Shown here: positions 49,801 to 62,164 of the stretch, in pieces
How positions within the stretch are numbered: position 1 is the first letter of the stretch
How the letters are laid out: each line of letters begins with the position of its first letter
NCBI GenBank assembly: GCA_009823505.1
Contig: VZQC01005680.1
Location: forward strand, 8,054,923 to 8,118,922
Source of the DNA: Rhizomys pruinosus
Taxonomy: Eukaryota; Chordata; Mammalia; Rodentia; Spalacidae
Length of the DNA: 64,000 bases
Reading direction: 5' to 3'
Notes under the pieces: generated by a model
The model's database searches: none
Told to the model about the DNA's origin: nothing
Seen by the model: only the letters and a program-made list of their open reading frames with translations
Position numbers and translations under genes: made by a program

Positions 49801-52705
49801 TCAGACCACATCATAAACAGTTTATCCCAAACAGTAATTTTTAGAGAAATGTTCAATGTCTGTGACTTAGGCAATCATGAAGGTTTCCTTTTCTTCAATG
49901 TCCAGATGGGTCCAGCCTCTCTGCTGGGCATTCTCAGTCCATCTTGCAGCAAAGATTGTGTATTTTCAGGCATTTATGTTTTTTGGTGATGTGTTTACCT
50001 GTGGGAACATACAAATTCTCCTTCCCATTGTTTAATTTTTTTTAAAATTTTAAATTAAAAATTTTATCAAAAGTTTGGGACTAAGAGGAATATTATTTAC
50101 CACTTCCCTTCTTTTTGATCAATAGATGCCTAAGTTGTACCACAAATACCCACAAACAGGAACCAAGGTGTAAGTTTCATCTAAATTTACCCAAACTGTA
50201 TATCCTTGACTCTATGCTTATTTGGGAAGTGAACTCAGACTTAATTTTTTTTTAAATTATACTACAATTAAAGGTAAGATGCTACAAGGTGATACTGTAT
50301 TACACAGAAAAATATAGAGGACCATTTGTGTGCCTAATCCCAAAAGCCATTGTTTGAAATTTAATACAGATTACAATTGAACAAAATATTCTTATTTTCA
50401 AATTAGTTTAAATGTATTACAATTTTATTAAACTGTAACCTTACAGGTGGGTTATAATGCTACCTTTTTTTTTTAAGGTTCTTTGGCCTTTTTTAGGCCT
50501 GGCATGAAAACCTACCTTAAAGATTTTTAATATCTAGCTCTTAATAAAATATATATATATGTATAGTATATATTTTATGTTATTATGATTATTATCAATT
50601 AAAGATTGTGCTTGATATGTCCCATGAGAAGTTTTTACCATCATTACCATCTTGATTAATTTCTTTATACACCTTTTTATTTTTTAAGAGGAGGCATATG
50701 GATCTCAGCTGTTTTTATGAGTTACTAGGACATTTATTTCTAATTATGTAAAAAATAACCCTATGACTAATTATAAAATTTCATGTTTTTCATTGGACAT
50801 CAAACGATATGTCTTTCTTCTCTTACAGGTTAACCTAAAAAATCTTTTCTTCATGTATGTATGTGTTATGATGTATGTGCACGCACATGTGCATATGGAT
50901 GAGTGTACTTTTGTGTTCTAAGTACATTATGTTAATAGACATGATAATATAAAAACATTGCCTCTAAATTGGAACTGGCCCTTCCTTCTTAAGACGCAAA
51001 TTTATATTAACAGCCAAAACATGGTTCGATTTCAACAAAAGGTTATGGGTTATCTATCAAGAAATATTTTGCGAAAAATAATGAATCTACACTTGTTACA
51101 CTCTTTCAACATCTTAAACAAAGATGCAACCAGGTTTTCCTTGTATTAAAGTTGTTAATAAGTTTTGGATTGTTTAAAAAATAAAAATAAAAAAGGTTGT
51201 ATAAAAAAAATAAATAAAAGATGTTGAACACTTTTTTAAGATGTTTCTCACCATCTTAATTTAAGGTGAAGACTCTGTCAGCTCTTTTAGTCCATCTTTT
51301 TGTAGGTCATTTGTCTTCTTTTTTTCTTTGTTTTTTGAGTTAGTTCATTATATTCTTGACCGTTAATGCTCTGTCAGATGTATTCACGATAAAGATTTCC
51401 ACCCACTCCATGGCTTTTCTCTTTACGACCTTGATTGCTTTTCTTTTGCTGTACAAGAGAAGCTTTTGAGTTTTTAATGAGGTCCCATTTTGTTGATTGT
51501 TTGACTTTACTCTTGCTGCAGCTGCTGGTCTGATTTAGGAAGTCTTTTTCACTAAGCCTGTGTCTTATAGGTTGTTGCCAACTGTTTCTTCTATCACCTT
51601 CAGGGTTTCAGGTTTCACGTTGAGATCTTTGCTCCACTTGGAGTTGATTTTTGTACAGAGTGAGAGTTTAATTTTTTCTTCTACAGATGGTGATCCAGTT
51701 TAGCCAGCACCATCTGCTGAAGATGCCATCCTCCCCACTGAGGGATTTTTGACCCTTTGTCAAATATGAGGGTGGCTGAAATTGTATGAGCTCAAGTCTG
51801 GATCTTCAATTTTGTTCCATTGGTCAGTGGGTCTGTTTTTGTGCCAGTACCAGGCTGTCTTTATGACTATGGCCCTCTAATATGCTTTGAAGTCTGGTAG
51901 GGCAATCCCCCCTGTATTGCTTTTATCACTCAGGGTTGCCTTAGCTATTGGGGGTCTTTTATTTTTCCATATGAATTTGAGGATTCTTTTTCCACGTCTG
52001 TGAAGAAGCTCATAGGGATTTTGAGTGGGATTGCATTGAATATGTATATCAATTTGGGTAAAATGGACATTTTTACTATATTAATTTTCCCAATCCATGA
52101 GCATGGGAGGTCTTTCCATCTTTTGATGTCATTTTCAATCTCCTTCTTCAGGGGTTTAAAATTTTTGTTGTAGAGGTCTTTGGTATCTTTGGTTAGGTTT
52201 GTTCCCAGGTATCTTAGTATTATTGAAGGTATTGTGACTGGGAAGGTCTTCTTATATTCCTTCTCCACTTGTTTATTATTGGTGAAGTGAAAGGCTACTG
52301 ACTTTTCTAGGTGAATTTTGTAGCCCAACACTTTACTAAAACTCTTAATCTTTTCTGGAATTTTTCTGGTGGAGTTTTTAGCATCCCTTACATAATCTAC
52401 CATATCATCTGCAAAAAGGGATATCTTAACTTCTTTTCTGATAGTAATCCTTTAATTTCTTTCTCTTGTCTTATTGCCAAAAAAGTGTTTTGAGCACTAT
52501 GTTGAAGAGGAGTGGCAATAGGGGGCAGCCTTGCAGGGTTCCCACTTTTAAGGGAAATGGTTCCAATTTTTTTTTCCATTTAGGATGATGTTGGCAGTGA
52601 GTTTGCTATATATGGTTTTGATCATGTTGAGGAATGCTCCTTTCAGTCCTATTCCCTCTGGGACTTTAAACATGAAGGGATGCTGGATCTTGTTAAAGGC
52701 TCAAA
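46804..52705 (-). mobile_element. LINE-1, reverse strand, 5' truncated, interrupted at 47730-51219
   Basis: Starts with poly-T (LINE-1 A tail), then 3' UTR, ORF2 C-terminus (47325-47720) and, after the nested insert, reverse transcriptase (51945-52579, including a 152-residue open frame with [15 protein letters not shown]). Similarity ends near 52705. No target-site duplication was found, so the right end may be a deletion breakpoint. Confidence 0.85.
47730..51219 (+). mobile_element. 3.5-kb unclassified retroposed insert nested in LINE-1
   Basis: Flanked by an 18-bp direct repeat (GATGTTGAACACTTTTTT at 47712-47729 and 51220-51237), and ending in an A-rich tail, so it was copied by LINE-1 machinery from a polyadenylated RNA. 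Its 48.65-49.24 kb part is an antisense match to the repeat at 1501-1943 and 14040-14770. It contains a 94-residue open frame (49186-49470) of unknown meaning. No known gene recognised. Confidence 0.7.
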
Positions 52706-53390
52706 TATCCCTATCTCTCTTTGTGGAAAAAGGATGTTAGAGGCATCACATTGAGTGGTTGCTATGACAACCTATGTTGGGCCATGGCAGACACCAACTA
52801 ACAGCAGATGTGGACATCTCCAGCCAGTACAATGTTTTCAGTCTCAAATATGTCTCAAAACTGATTAGTGGAATACAAATATAATACATAGTTCCTGTAT
52901 GTAGTCCCATGAGACACTTTCTGACTTAATTCTCTCATACACTAGGAAAAAGGTATTAATTATTAAGTTGAATGTGGAGTCATCCTTATGAAATGCAGAT
53001 ATCCAAGAACATGTATCCTCTGTCTCCATGGGCAGTTAGAAACCTAACTTGAGTAAATGCCAATTAGCAAACACATGGCATAATCACAGTGACCAGCCTC
53101 CCCTCTAATATCTTCACGGCCTCTCAATTAGCTCAGGTGCTCAAAACCTCTCCTGCCTACTGTTCAAGGGAGATTGTTCCAACCTCTCTTACTATTGCAA
53201 AGTCTTGACCAACAACTGCAATAGACTCATAAATTCTTCCTTCCCACTTTTGAAGTTTTGATGCAATTTCCTTGTAAAACACAAGACTTAAATGTTTTAA
53301 ACTGAGCTATCATACTGGTGAAAATTAATGGCATGTATGTGAGGGGCTGATACTTGTACTCACTGTGGTAATTAAATTGGGGTAATTAGC
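52706..53390. other. no gene seen
   Basis: Anonymous sequence beyond the LINE-1; no defensin exon 2 remnant found. Confidence 0.5.
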
Positions 53391-53399
53391 ATATCTATG

Positions 53400-53960
53400 G
53401 ACTCAAAGTATTTATACTTCCTTGATGGTGAAACATGAAAAAATCCTCTCTCATATATATTTTGAAACATACAATTCATTATTATTTGCAGTAATGCTAT
53501 TGTGCAATAGTTCAGTGGGACTCAGTATTCCTATCTAAACATAATCCTGTACCCATTGAGTGAAATCTCCTCACCAAACCCTGATCTTGTTCATCCTCTA
53601 GAAAAGATTACTGTATTATCAGCTTCCATGATGTTGTTCTTTTAGCTTCCACGTGTGGGTGAGAACACATGGTCCTTGTCTTTCAGTATCTGGATATAAC
53701 ACTTAATAGTGTCCATCGGGTTTACCAAAGTTAGCACAAACTCCAGGATTCCTTCTTCTTATGGATGAATATCACTCCACCATATGTATGTGACTATGTA
53801 CACCACACTCTGTCTCCATCCACCCACTGAAGGACATGGAGGTTGCTGCCATCTCTTGGCTATGATGGGCAGAGCTACAATCAAGTAGGAGCACACGTAT
53901 CTGTTTTACGTACTGATTTCATTTCCATTTATGAGGTTGGTTTTCTGCACTCTTTCTATT
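53400..53960 (-). mobile_element. old LINE-1 3' end fragment
   Basis: Degenerate reverse-strand sequence with the GTGTGGGTGAGAACACATGG stretch typical of ancient mammalian LINE-1 3' ends. Confidence 0.5.
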
Positions 53961-56700
53961 AGCAGAAACAGAATATAGGGGGTGAAAAAAAAACACTGGC
54001 TTTTCTGGGCTTTTGTGATTTTTCCTTTCCCACAAAAAGCTAAAACCCCACAACCCACTTTAGAACTGCAGGTTTTAGGAAAAAGTTCTTCAGTCTAATG
54101 TGTCCCAGATGTTAACATTCCCAAACTTTCAATACTTTGACCCCTGAGGGATCTTCTCCTTATTCCGTTGAGCCCACCTTCTCCTGGAAGTATGCTAACC
54201 CTTGCCATTACCCAGTTCTACCCCGTTTTATCTCCTGGTTTGTCACCTAAGCCACTTCCGTCCAGCCCTCTTCTGTGCTGACCCTACTTCTTGTTAATTA
54301 TCTTCAATGAAGTTGGGCTTTAGAATAACCTGGGAATGCTGATGCCCAGGCTGAATCTGGACACATTGTCACCTGCTCCTTGGTGCCATGTGCTCTCTGT
54401 CAGGACTTAGTCTCCCAAGTACTTTTACTGAAAGTCCAGCTTCAGCCTTCAGGACCTCAGCATTTTTGCTCCAATTCTTAGGAAGTGTATGGAGGTTTCA
54501 TGACTACAGACACAACTTGGTTCAAGGAATGAAACTGGTGCCTTGACCACTCCTTCTTTGTCCTTTTCTTGTGTCTTTCATGTGATGGCACAGTGGATGA
54601 ACATACAGTTGAAGGTGTCTGAGTTGCTTATCATCCTTCAGAAAATATTTGCTTGTTTCCTTCTTATTCCAGTAATCTCTCAGGGTATACACTTCCCCCT
54701 GAATGCCCTCCATCCCTGAGGACAGAGGCTTGGACCACATTTAGGTCACACTCTAATCCTGCATCTGTGCTGCAGAAACTTAGATGAAAAAACAAATGAA
54801 CAGTTATTCATCAAAATATTCCAAAGACTACAGTGCTTAAAATATGCTGTGTTATTCTTGAGATATAATGGGAAAAGATGAAACCCACTTCATCAATATA
54901 TCGAGAAAGCAGAAGTCCATGCATGAAAACGTACAAGCCCCAAATTCTCTTTCATCCTGTGAACATGAACATAGTCTGTGCTCCTCATTCCTCTGTAATA
55001 AGAAACCACAAACCTGAGTGGAATTCAAACAACACACCAGTGTGCTTTAACCTCCACCTGAGCCTTGGTGATCTCCAAGCACAGGTTTCCTACTTTTGGA
55101 GGGTTATTGCAGGAGGCCTCTCTAGCCTGGCAGGCAAGTTGATGCTGTTATCAGGAGGCAGCTCATCAGGGCTATAGGCTGGGATCAAGACATGCATCCG
55201 TGGCTGTACCTGACTCTTCAGCTGAGGGGTCTGCATCAGGAAGCTCCAGGATGAACCATCCTGTGTTTAGTTTAGACAGAGCTGTGCCCTGGAGGATAGA
55301 CACATGAGAATCATTAGTGTCTCAGTTTTTGCCAGGCTTCCTCAAACATGCACATGTGTACTGTTACTGACTGAAATGTTTAACCATGTCATACCAAGTT
55401 CTGGGACTGTTCAACTTCTTAGTCCTGTCTGTCGGGGACCCTAAGCATAATCTTGGGCTTATTCTCTTGGTTCTTGAAGAAGTCCCTCTCCTTTCTTATC
55501 CTCTCTCTCTCTGTGCATACTCACCCTTTCCTACACCATGGAGATTCTCGAGGAGTGTTCAGGGTAGGATATTCCCTCTAATTGTGAGTCTCAGCCACAC
55601 ATGCAGCCATAGGGTAGGCATAAGCCATGTAGGAGGCCACAGAATGTCCACTGTGGGGATTGATCATGGAAGCATCCATCTGGGATGGAGAGACTGCAGC
55701 TAGACATGGAAGCATGACTCACAAAGACTGTCAGGCATAACACTCCTTATTCCTTTCTCTGCATTCAGGCAGGGCACCATGGGAACTAAGAAGAAAGTAT
55801 GGGGACCCAGGACAGCATGCACTGCGTTCCACTCTTTCCTCTTATGCTTCCACACAGGTGAGACCTTCACTAAAAACCTGAGACTTGGCCTTTGACTGCC
55901 TGATTTTCAGTATCTAGTGGGTCAGAAGCAGGGACAAGTAATTGTGGGACTCCCAGTCTTCTAGCCATGCATGAGAACTGCGAGTCATATGGCTAAGTAA
56001 CATGGCTGTGAAGGAATGTGCTGAGAAGAGGTGGCAAGCAATTGGATGAGATGGGATGGGTGGGGATAGGATGGGAAAGAGGAAGCAGCAGCCTCTACTG
56101 ACTCAGGGTCTGCCTCACATAGTCTGTTCTCTGAAGTCCTACTTTTCACTATGTACCACTTGTGGGAAACCTGTAAGGGCTCAGCGTTCTTCTGTTGAGA
56201 GGCTTCTGCACCTTGTTCCTTTTCTCAGACACTACCTGCTATTTTCATTCTTATCATAGCAGCCTTGTGGGCTATGGACCTGGAAGAGCACCAAGCTCAT
56301 CCCCATAGCCTCCTCTTAACGCTTGACCCTGTGGTAACTTTGCCCTCAGGATTGGGCCAGATGCACCATGGCTATCACAGGGTAGTCTGTGGTATAATTG
56401 TCAGACCTTAATTGTTGCCTTGAGAGGCAGCTGTCACCAATCCTTGGGTTGTCTAAGTACTTATATAATAAATCCATGTTATTGCTCTGAGTTCCATGGA
56501 TGGCAAAGTCTGGTCATTCAATACAGAGAAATAGCCCTCAAAACCACTGGACATGAAAAGCTTCAAAACATACCACACTAAAGCAAAGTCTCCTAGATCA
56601 GTCAGTGGCAAAAGCGCAGGAAGCCACTGGTCAGTGTCATCAGGAGCTAGATCTACAGTAAATGTCCGTATAGTGACACAGCTAACAGAGCACAGGTGCA
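53961..56700. other. gene-free anonymous sequence
   Basis: No repeat family or gene recognised. Open frames of 60-105 residues (for example 54878-55177 and 55386-55703) have no motifs and no flanking splice pattern. Confidence 0.5.
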
Positions 56701-56707
56701 AAATAGT

Positions 56708-56865
56708 AGTGTTCTTGCTGGGCATGTTGGCCCACTCCTTTAATCCCAACATTTGCGAGAGAGACAGGCAGATCTCTGTGAGTTCAAGGTCAGCCTGGTC
56801 TGCATAGCAAGTTCCAGACCAGCAAGTTCCTGGGGCTGCAGGAAGACCCTGTCTCAAAAAAAGGT
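56708..56865 (+). mobile_element. B1 SINE
   Basis: Forward B1 with GCTGGGCATG head, TTCAAGGTCAGCCTGGTCTG core and A tail. Confidence 0.85.
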
Positions 56866-58629
56866 ATTATTAGCTCTGGAGAGCTTTGAACAGTATGCAG
56901 TGGGCAGTGTGCATTCTAGAACTTCTATTGGAGGCCAGTCAGGCAGCCTGCATAGGAGCTGCCACGTACTCCCTTAGTCATAAAATGAATCCCAAGCTAA
57001 ATCGCTGCAGCATGCTGAGACCCTGAACTACAATGAATCTAACACAGGCCCCAGACTAGTCCACGCCTGGCACTTTGGTCCTCATTTGTTCACAGGGTTT
57101 GACAGCCTCTGTACTTAAACTCCACGAAGGAACCATCCCAGAGGGGGCTTTAGTGATGGGAAAATTCCCCTTGACACCCAGTCTTTCCTCTGCACTGGTC
57201 AATCATGCTAAGCATCATAGGCTGTGTCGACAAGGGTGTGAACCTCACTAGCAAAGAAGACATTCAAATTATGTCCCATAAGAATGTGCATGTGCTTTCA
57301 GCAGGCATCCCACACTGCTCAAGATTGCACCAACTGCTATCCTAAAGAACCAAAGGGGATAATAAACTGCACAATGCCAGAGGCAACACAAAGAGATGCA
57401 TAGGGCTCTACAAAGGTGTTTGGAGATTCACGTTAGCATCAGAATGGCCCATCTCCCAGTTCTTTCTTGGGTGGCTCCCTGTGAAGGCCTCCCTCACCCA
57501 GATGATCAAATCTACACAACCACAATCCTTGAGCTGTTGATGTAGATGATGCTTCTTCAGAGCACAGCACCTAAGTTCAAGAGATCACTGAGGGAAACTG
57601 AGGCTCCACTGAACTAAGAGACAAAGAATTTCACTTGGGCTATAAAGTCTCCAGCCAACCCACCACTCCAGCAGCTAGGACAAGGTACCCCAGGCTACAC
57701 TGCTTGCCCACATCTAGGGCCCCTCACTTTGTGATCTGCTTCCTTAGCTGTGTTAGGATAAGCCCATAGAAGGGCTTTCACTGTTATCTGTATTTGCCTT
57801 AATGAAGTTTTATTGGTTAGATATTCCAATGCAAGAAATACCACCGGACTGAGGTCAGATTATGTAGCTTCCCCACAAGTTATGAAATCATGTGTGCTTG
57901 GGAGACCAGAGTTATACAATATCCAGATATAACTAAGTTTCTTAACAGAGCCACTCTCTCATGTCCCAACAGGGACCAAAGATTATAGTATTCTCTATGG
58001 GCAAACAGCCTTTCCTTGTAGCTTTTGCTGGCCACCAAAAGATGTCATAATCACAGTGTCTGCTATACAGTACAAGTCCTTTTTGCTCTCTTTGGCTACA
58101 TGTCCAGGGGATACTTATAGTCAATCACTAAATCCCACTCCACACCCAAATTTCTCACTTGAGACCCGGTTTCTCCTCAAAGACTCAATTTTGTCCCTCA
58201 ACTGTACTGAGTGCTCTGCCTAATTTCCCAAATTCTTAGCCTGGGACATGGGCAAGAACTAAGGCCAACACTGATCACAGCTCCCTAATCTGACAGCCAG
58301 CTTGCTGATGTGCAAAGCAGTAGCCACCTGATAAGAGACTAGAAACAGCTCATCTTCTGCTTAATCTCCCACTCAAATTCTGCACAATTTGAAAGCTCTA
58401 CCTTGAGTGAAGTGCTTAGTGGTCTCAGTGTGATTAGGTCCTGTTTCCTTAGGAATAGCAGATATCACACTAATCCTATGTCTTGACCTGTCATCTAGTA
58501 CTTGGGCACAGTAACCTCATCAGAGATACTCTTTGTGTCTGGGATACCTACATTCACTTTTCTTTTCCTCAAATCTGGTTTCAATTAGCTAAGCAAGATG
58601 TGGAGAGAGAGAGAGAATGAAGAGTGATT
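56866..58629. other. gene-free anonymous sequence
   Basis: No repeat or gene recognised by eye. Confidence 0.5.
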
Positions 58630-58631
58630 TT

Positions 58632-58675
<44 letters not shown>
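58630..58675. repeat. (TTTA)n microsatellite
   Basis: About ten tetranucleotide units next to the tail of a B1. Confidence 0.95.
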
Positions 58676-58676
<1 letters not shown>

Positions 58677-58683
58677 ATTGAGT

Positions 58684-58840
58684 TTTTTTTTTTTTTGGTC
58701 CTTTTGAGTCAGGGTCTCCCTTTAGTCCCAGCTCGCCTGGAGTTTCTATGTAGACCAGGCTGGCCTTGAACTCACAGACATTTGTCTGCCTCTGCCTCCC
58801 AAGTGCTGGGATTAAAGGCGTGCGCCACCACACCAGGCTA
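58684..58840 (-). mobile_element. B1 SINE, reverse orientation
   Basis: Clean reverse B1: poly-T, CCAGGCTGGCCTTGAACTCA, then GTGCTGGGATTAAAGGCGTG and the head. Confidence 0.95.
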
Positions 58841-59285
58841 AATTGAGTTTTTATATATGTGACACAGAACATCCCAGTCATCTCTGTGTCTCACCCCCCT
58901 AACCCCCAGTTTCACTCCCAGAGCTTCCACCCCCTGGGATTCATACATTCTGTTTTCTGTGTCAAGGCCCATCATATCAAGCTAGTATCCCCAGACATCC
59001 CTCAGTTCGAGTTCATCTACTGGGGTCTCTTCAGCTCATCCAGAGTGCCTCCCCTTAAAAAGATCAGTGCCCCCTCTTGCAGTAGTAATCAGGTGCCAAT
59101 AATTCTTCAACTAATTTTAGGGTCTGCTACATTTTTCTGCAGCTCTGTGCTGGGATTTTGTCTGCTTGAATTTGCATGGGTTTTGTGCATGCTGACATCA
59201 TTGCTGTAGATTCATAAGAACAAACTCCCAGGAGCCTGTAGGGATATATTTTCATATGGTCATGCACCACCTCTCTCTAATTAAT
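58841..59285. other. no gene seen
   Basis: Anonymous sequence between the B1 and the LINE-1. Confidence 0.45.
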
Positions 59286-61200
59286 TAATTAGTTTATGAT
59301 TTGTGTATTCCATACATTATCTTTCAGTCCAATCTAGACACATTCCCCTCTCCCTGGCTCCTACCCCACCCCAGTTCATGCTTTATGCCATACAAGTCTT
59401 GCACCTTTCTCTCAGTCTTTCCAAAGTTTTTCACTGCAGAGTCTTATTGTTTGGGGCAGAATTTAACTCTATCAGCCAGTTCTCTGACCCAGTCTTTATG
59501 TTGTTGTTCCCTCCCCTTGTTATTGCTCCAACATATGCCTATATAACCATCACATATGTATCAAAATTATGGCCTCCGAGAATATACTGTATGTTAATTC
59601 CAAAATATGTTTAAGCATTCACATTTTTCTGCTTTAATTTTATATTACTCTATGAATACGTACCTTCCACCCATATACAGTAATTATAGAGTCTGAAAAT
59701 AAGTGGTTGGTCAATTCTAGAGCTCATTAAGAGATTCATATAATAAAAGCACATTTGCTTTCAGATAAAAATAAATATAACAATAATGTTGTTCGGCTGG
59801 CCTTTCAACTGGGAATTTGGTGCTAGCATCTACAAATGAGGGTAACCGTTTTTGAAATTCACATTTTCCCCTTTTAATTTTATATTACTCTAAAGCATGC
59901 ATACATACTCTCCCCCCATATACTACAATTAAAAATTCTGAAGATAAGTGGTAGGTTAATTCTAGATACCATTAAGGTACTCACTTTAAAATGATACAGT
60001 TGCTTTTAGGTAAAAGAAAATATTGCTTAGTTTGTCTTACTCCTAGGTATTTGGTACTAGCATCCACAGATGAGGGATTCCATTCATCATTCATTTTTTC
60101 TGGCACTGTGTTACTTTAATTAACATAATATCTTTGAGTTCCATCCATTTACTTGCAAAGTTCATGATGTCATCTTTTTTTACTGCTGCATAGAAAAAAT
60201 GTAGATATGCCACATTTTTTCAATCCACTCATTGATTGAGGAGCATTGGGTTGGTTCCAACTCTTTGCTATTGTGAAGAGAGCTGCAATAAACATGGGTG
60301 TGCATGTATATTTGCAGTAGGATGAGTCTTGTGGGTATATACCCAGGAGTTGTAAGACTGGGTCTGGTGGTAGACTCATTTTGAGTTTTCTAAGGGTTCT
60401 CCACACTGATTTCCATAGTGGTTGTACCAGTTTACATTCCCACCAGCAGTGGATGAGTGTTCCCCTTTGCCAACAACCTCTGGAGCATTTGGTGTCTTTT
60501 GTTTTCGTGATCTTAGGCATTCTTATTGGAGTGAGATGATATCTTAATGTGGTTTTAATTTGCATTTCCTTAATTATTAATGATATTGAGCACTTTTTAA
60601 GATGTTTCTCAGCCATCTTTATTTCTTCACTTGTGAAGTCTGTGTTCAGCTTTTAACTTGATCTCTTGAGTGGGTCATTTGTTCTGTTAGGTCTTTGCTT
60701 TTTGAGTAGTTTATGTATTCTGGATGTTAATGCTCTGTCAGATGTATCACTGTTGAAGGTTTCCTCCCTCTCTGTGGGTTTTCTCTTCACTTCATTGATT
60801 CTTTCTTTCTCTGTATAGAAGCTTTTGAGTTTAATGAGATCCCACTTGTCAATTGTTGACCTTATTTCCTGTGCAGATGCTGTTTGATTTAGAAAGTCTT
60901 TTCCTACACCTATGTCTTATAGGTTGCTGCCAACATTTTCTTCTATCACCTTCAGAGTTTTGGGCTTCATGTTGAGGTTTTTGATCCATTTTGAGTTGAT
61001 TTTTGTACAGGGTGAGTGGTAGAGGGTTAATTTTATTCTTCTACAAATGGCGATCCAGTTTTGCAAATACCATTTGCTGAAGATGCTGTCTTTCCTCTAT
61101 TGAGTCTTTTTGGCCCCTTTGTCAAATATGAGGTGGATGAAATTGTATGAACTCAAGTTTGGATCTTCAATTTTGTTCCATTGTTCTATGGGTCTGTCCC
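59286..61200 (-). mobile_element. LINE-1 3' half, reverse strand
   Basis: The 3' UTR begins near 59286 and resembles 46830-47150. The ORF2 C-terminus gives a 148-residue open frame at 60170-60616 ([17 protein letters not shown]). More ORF2 follows to about 61200. The 3' UTR holds a tandem duplication (59600-60076). Confidence 0.85.
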
Positions 61201-61960
61201 TAGGATTTCTCCTCCATATAACCCAGGAGGGTCCACATCATGTAAAGCCTATGAATCCCAGCATGCACTGTTTGTTCTGGTCATGGTGGGTCTAGGGAGA
61301 CCCTCATGCATGAGTGTTAGTGGTTTAGGCATAATGTTTTAGTACATAACATCTGGTTAGACAGGGCAATGACAAACTCCTTATCATCTGTGAGGCCTGT
61401 GGGACATCCAGGAGCCATTAGTACTCATGCACTAATCTCATGAGTGTTTGCTCACATGAATTCAGATACCTATTTAGGCCAGGCTTAAGGAGTCACCAGT
61501 TAGAATTCATCTACTCACTCCAGATAATGTCATGATACATACATATCTGTCACACAGGAGACTCCATTAAAACTCACACAGTTACGCCAGCGGGAGCAGT
61601 GTGCAGTGTGTGGTCTCACCTGAGAGCACAGCCTTCCTGCTCTGCTGAGGGCATGCTGGCACTAAGGTTTCAAGGTGTCTGGGGAGGCTAACAGACCTGG
61701 ATTTCCAGTTGTTCTTTATACATCCAGGGGCATTTTTACTCTAGTCATCTTCACAATGTGTAGGTCACAATTTCTAAGCCACACCTTTCCAGTATATTTT
61801 TTCATATTTCTTAGCTCGAGGTGACTGAGCCTCAGCCACAGGCCTGTGTAGCACTGGGTCCACTGTATGAGTGCCAGGCAAATGGGAATTGGCTGCTGTC
61901 TGGGCCTGGCTAGGGCTGAAAAAATAGGTTAAGAGGTCTCTCCAGGAAGTCCTGCTTTGC
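61201..61960. other. upstream region of the intact defensin, no other gene seen
   Basis: Anonymous sequence; distal regulatory elements are possible but none can be identified. Confidence 0.4.
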
Positions 61961-62049
61961 TTCCAGCTTTACCAAATTGCCCAACCTTCCTTGCACCACA
62001 CAGATGGTAAAGTATCCAATAGAAATTAACCCCAACAAATTGGGACATG

Positions 62050-62070
62050 AGGAGGAAACCTTAAATAGGA
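62050..62070 (+). promoter_or_regulatory. core promoter of the intact alpha-defensin: ETS-like GGAA and TATA-like box
   Basis: GAGGAGGAAACC is directly followed by TTAAATAGG (TATA-like TAAATA at 62062-62067), about 30 bp before the presumed start of the untranslated exon. Neutrophil alpha-defensin promoters are known to use an ETS-family (PU.1) site and a weak TATA close together; their use here is inferred. Confidence 0.55.
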
Positions 62071-62091
62071 AAGGCTCTCTGGACTGTGTAG

Positions 62092-62164
62092 CTGCTCCTG
62101 AGATCTGGAGAGAGGACTGCTGCCTTCTCCATCTGATCACTCTGCATAATCCAAGGACCTGTAG
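62092..62164 (+). other. untranslated first exon of the intact alpha-defensin
   Basis: Sequence around 62105-62164 (AGAGGACTGCTGCC, then TCTGATCACTCTGC, then AAGGACCTGTAG) resembles the 5' untranslated exon of primate neutrophil alpha-defensins. It ends at a good donor, GTAAGG (62165). The start at about 62092 is inferred from the TATA position. A matching acceptor lies before the coding exon. Confidence 0.6.

Noticed and set aside
51945..52403. 152-residue reverse-strand frame as a host gene
   Set aside because: It is the reverse transcriptase region of LINE-1 ORF2.
53961..58629. Possible further defensin or other host gene in the quiet 4.7 kb
   Set aside because: No signal peptide, cysteine framework or paired splice sites found on either strand by eye; only a B1 is recognisable.
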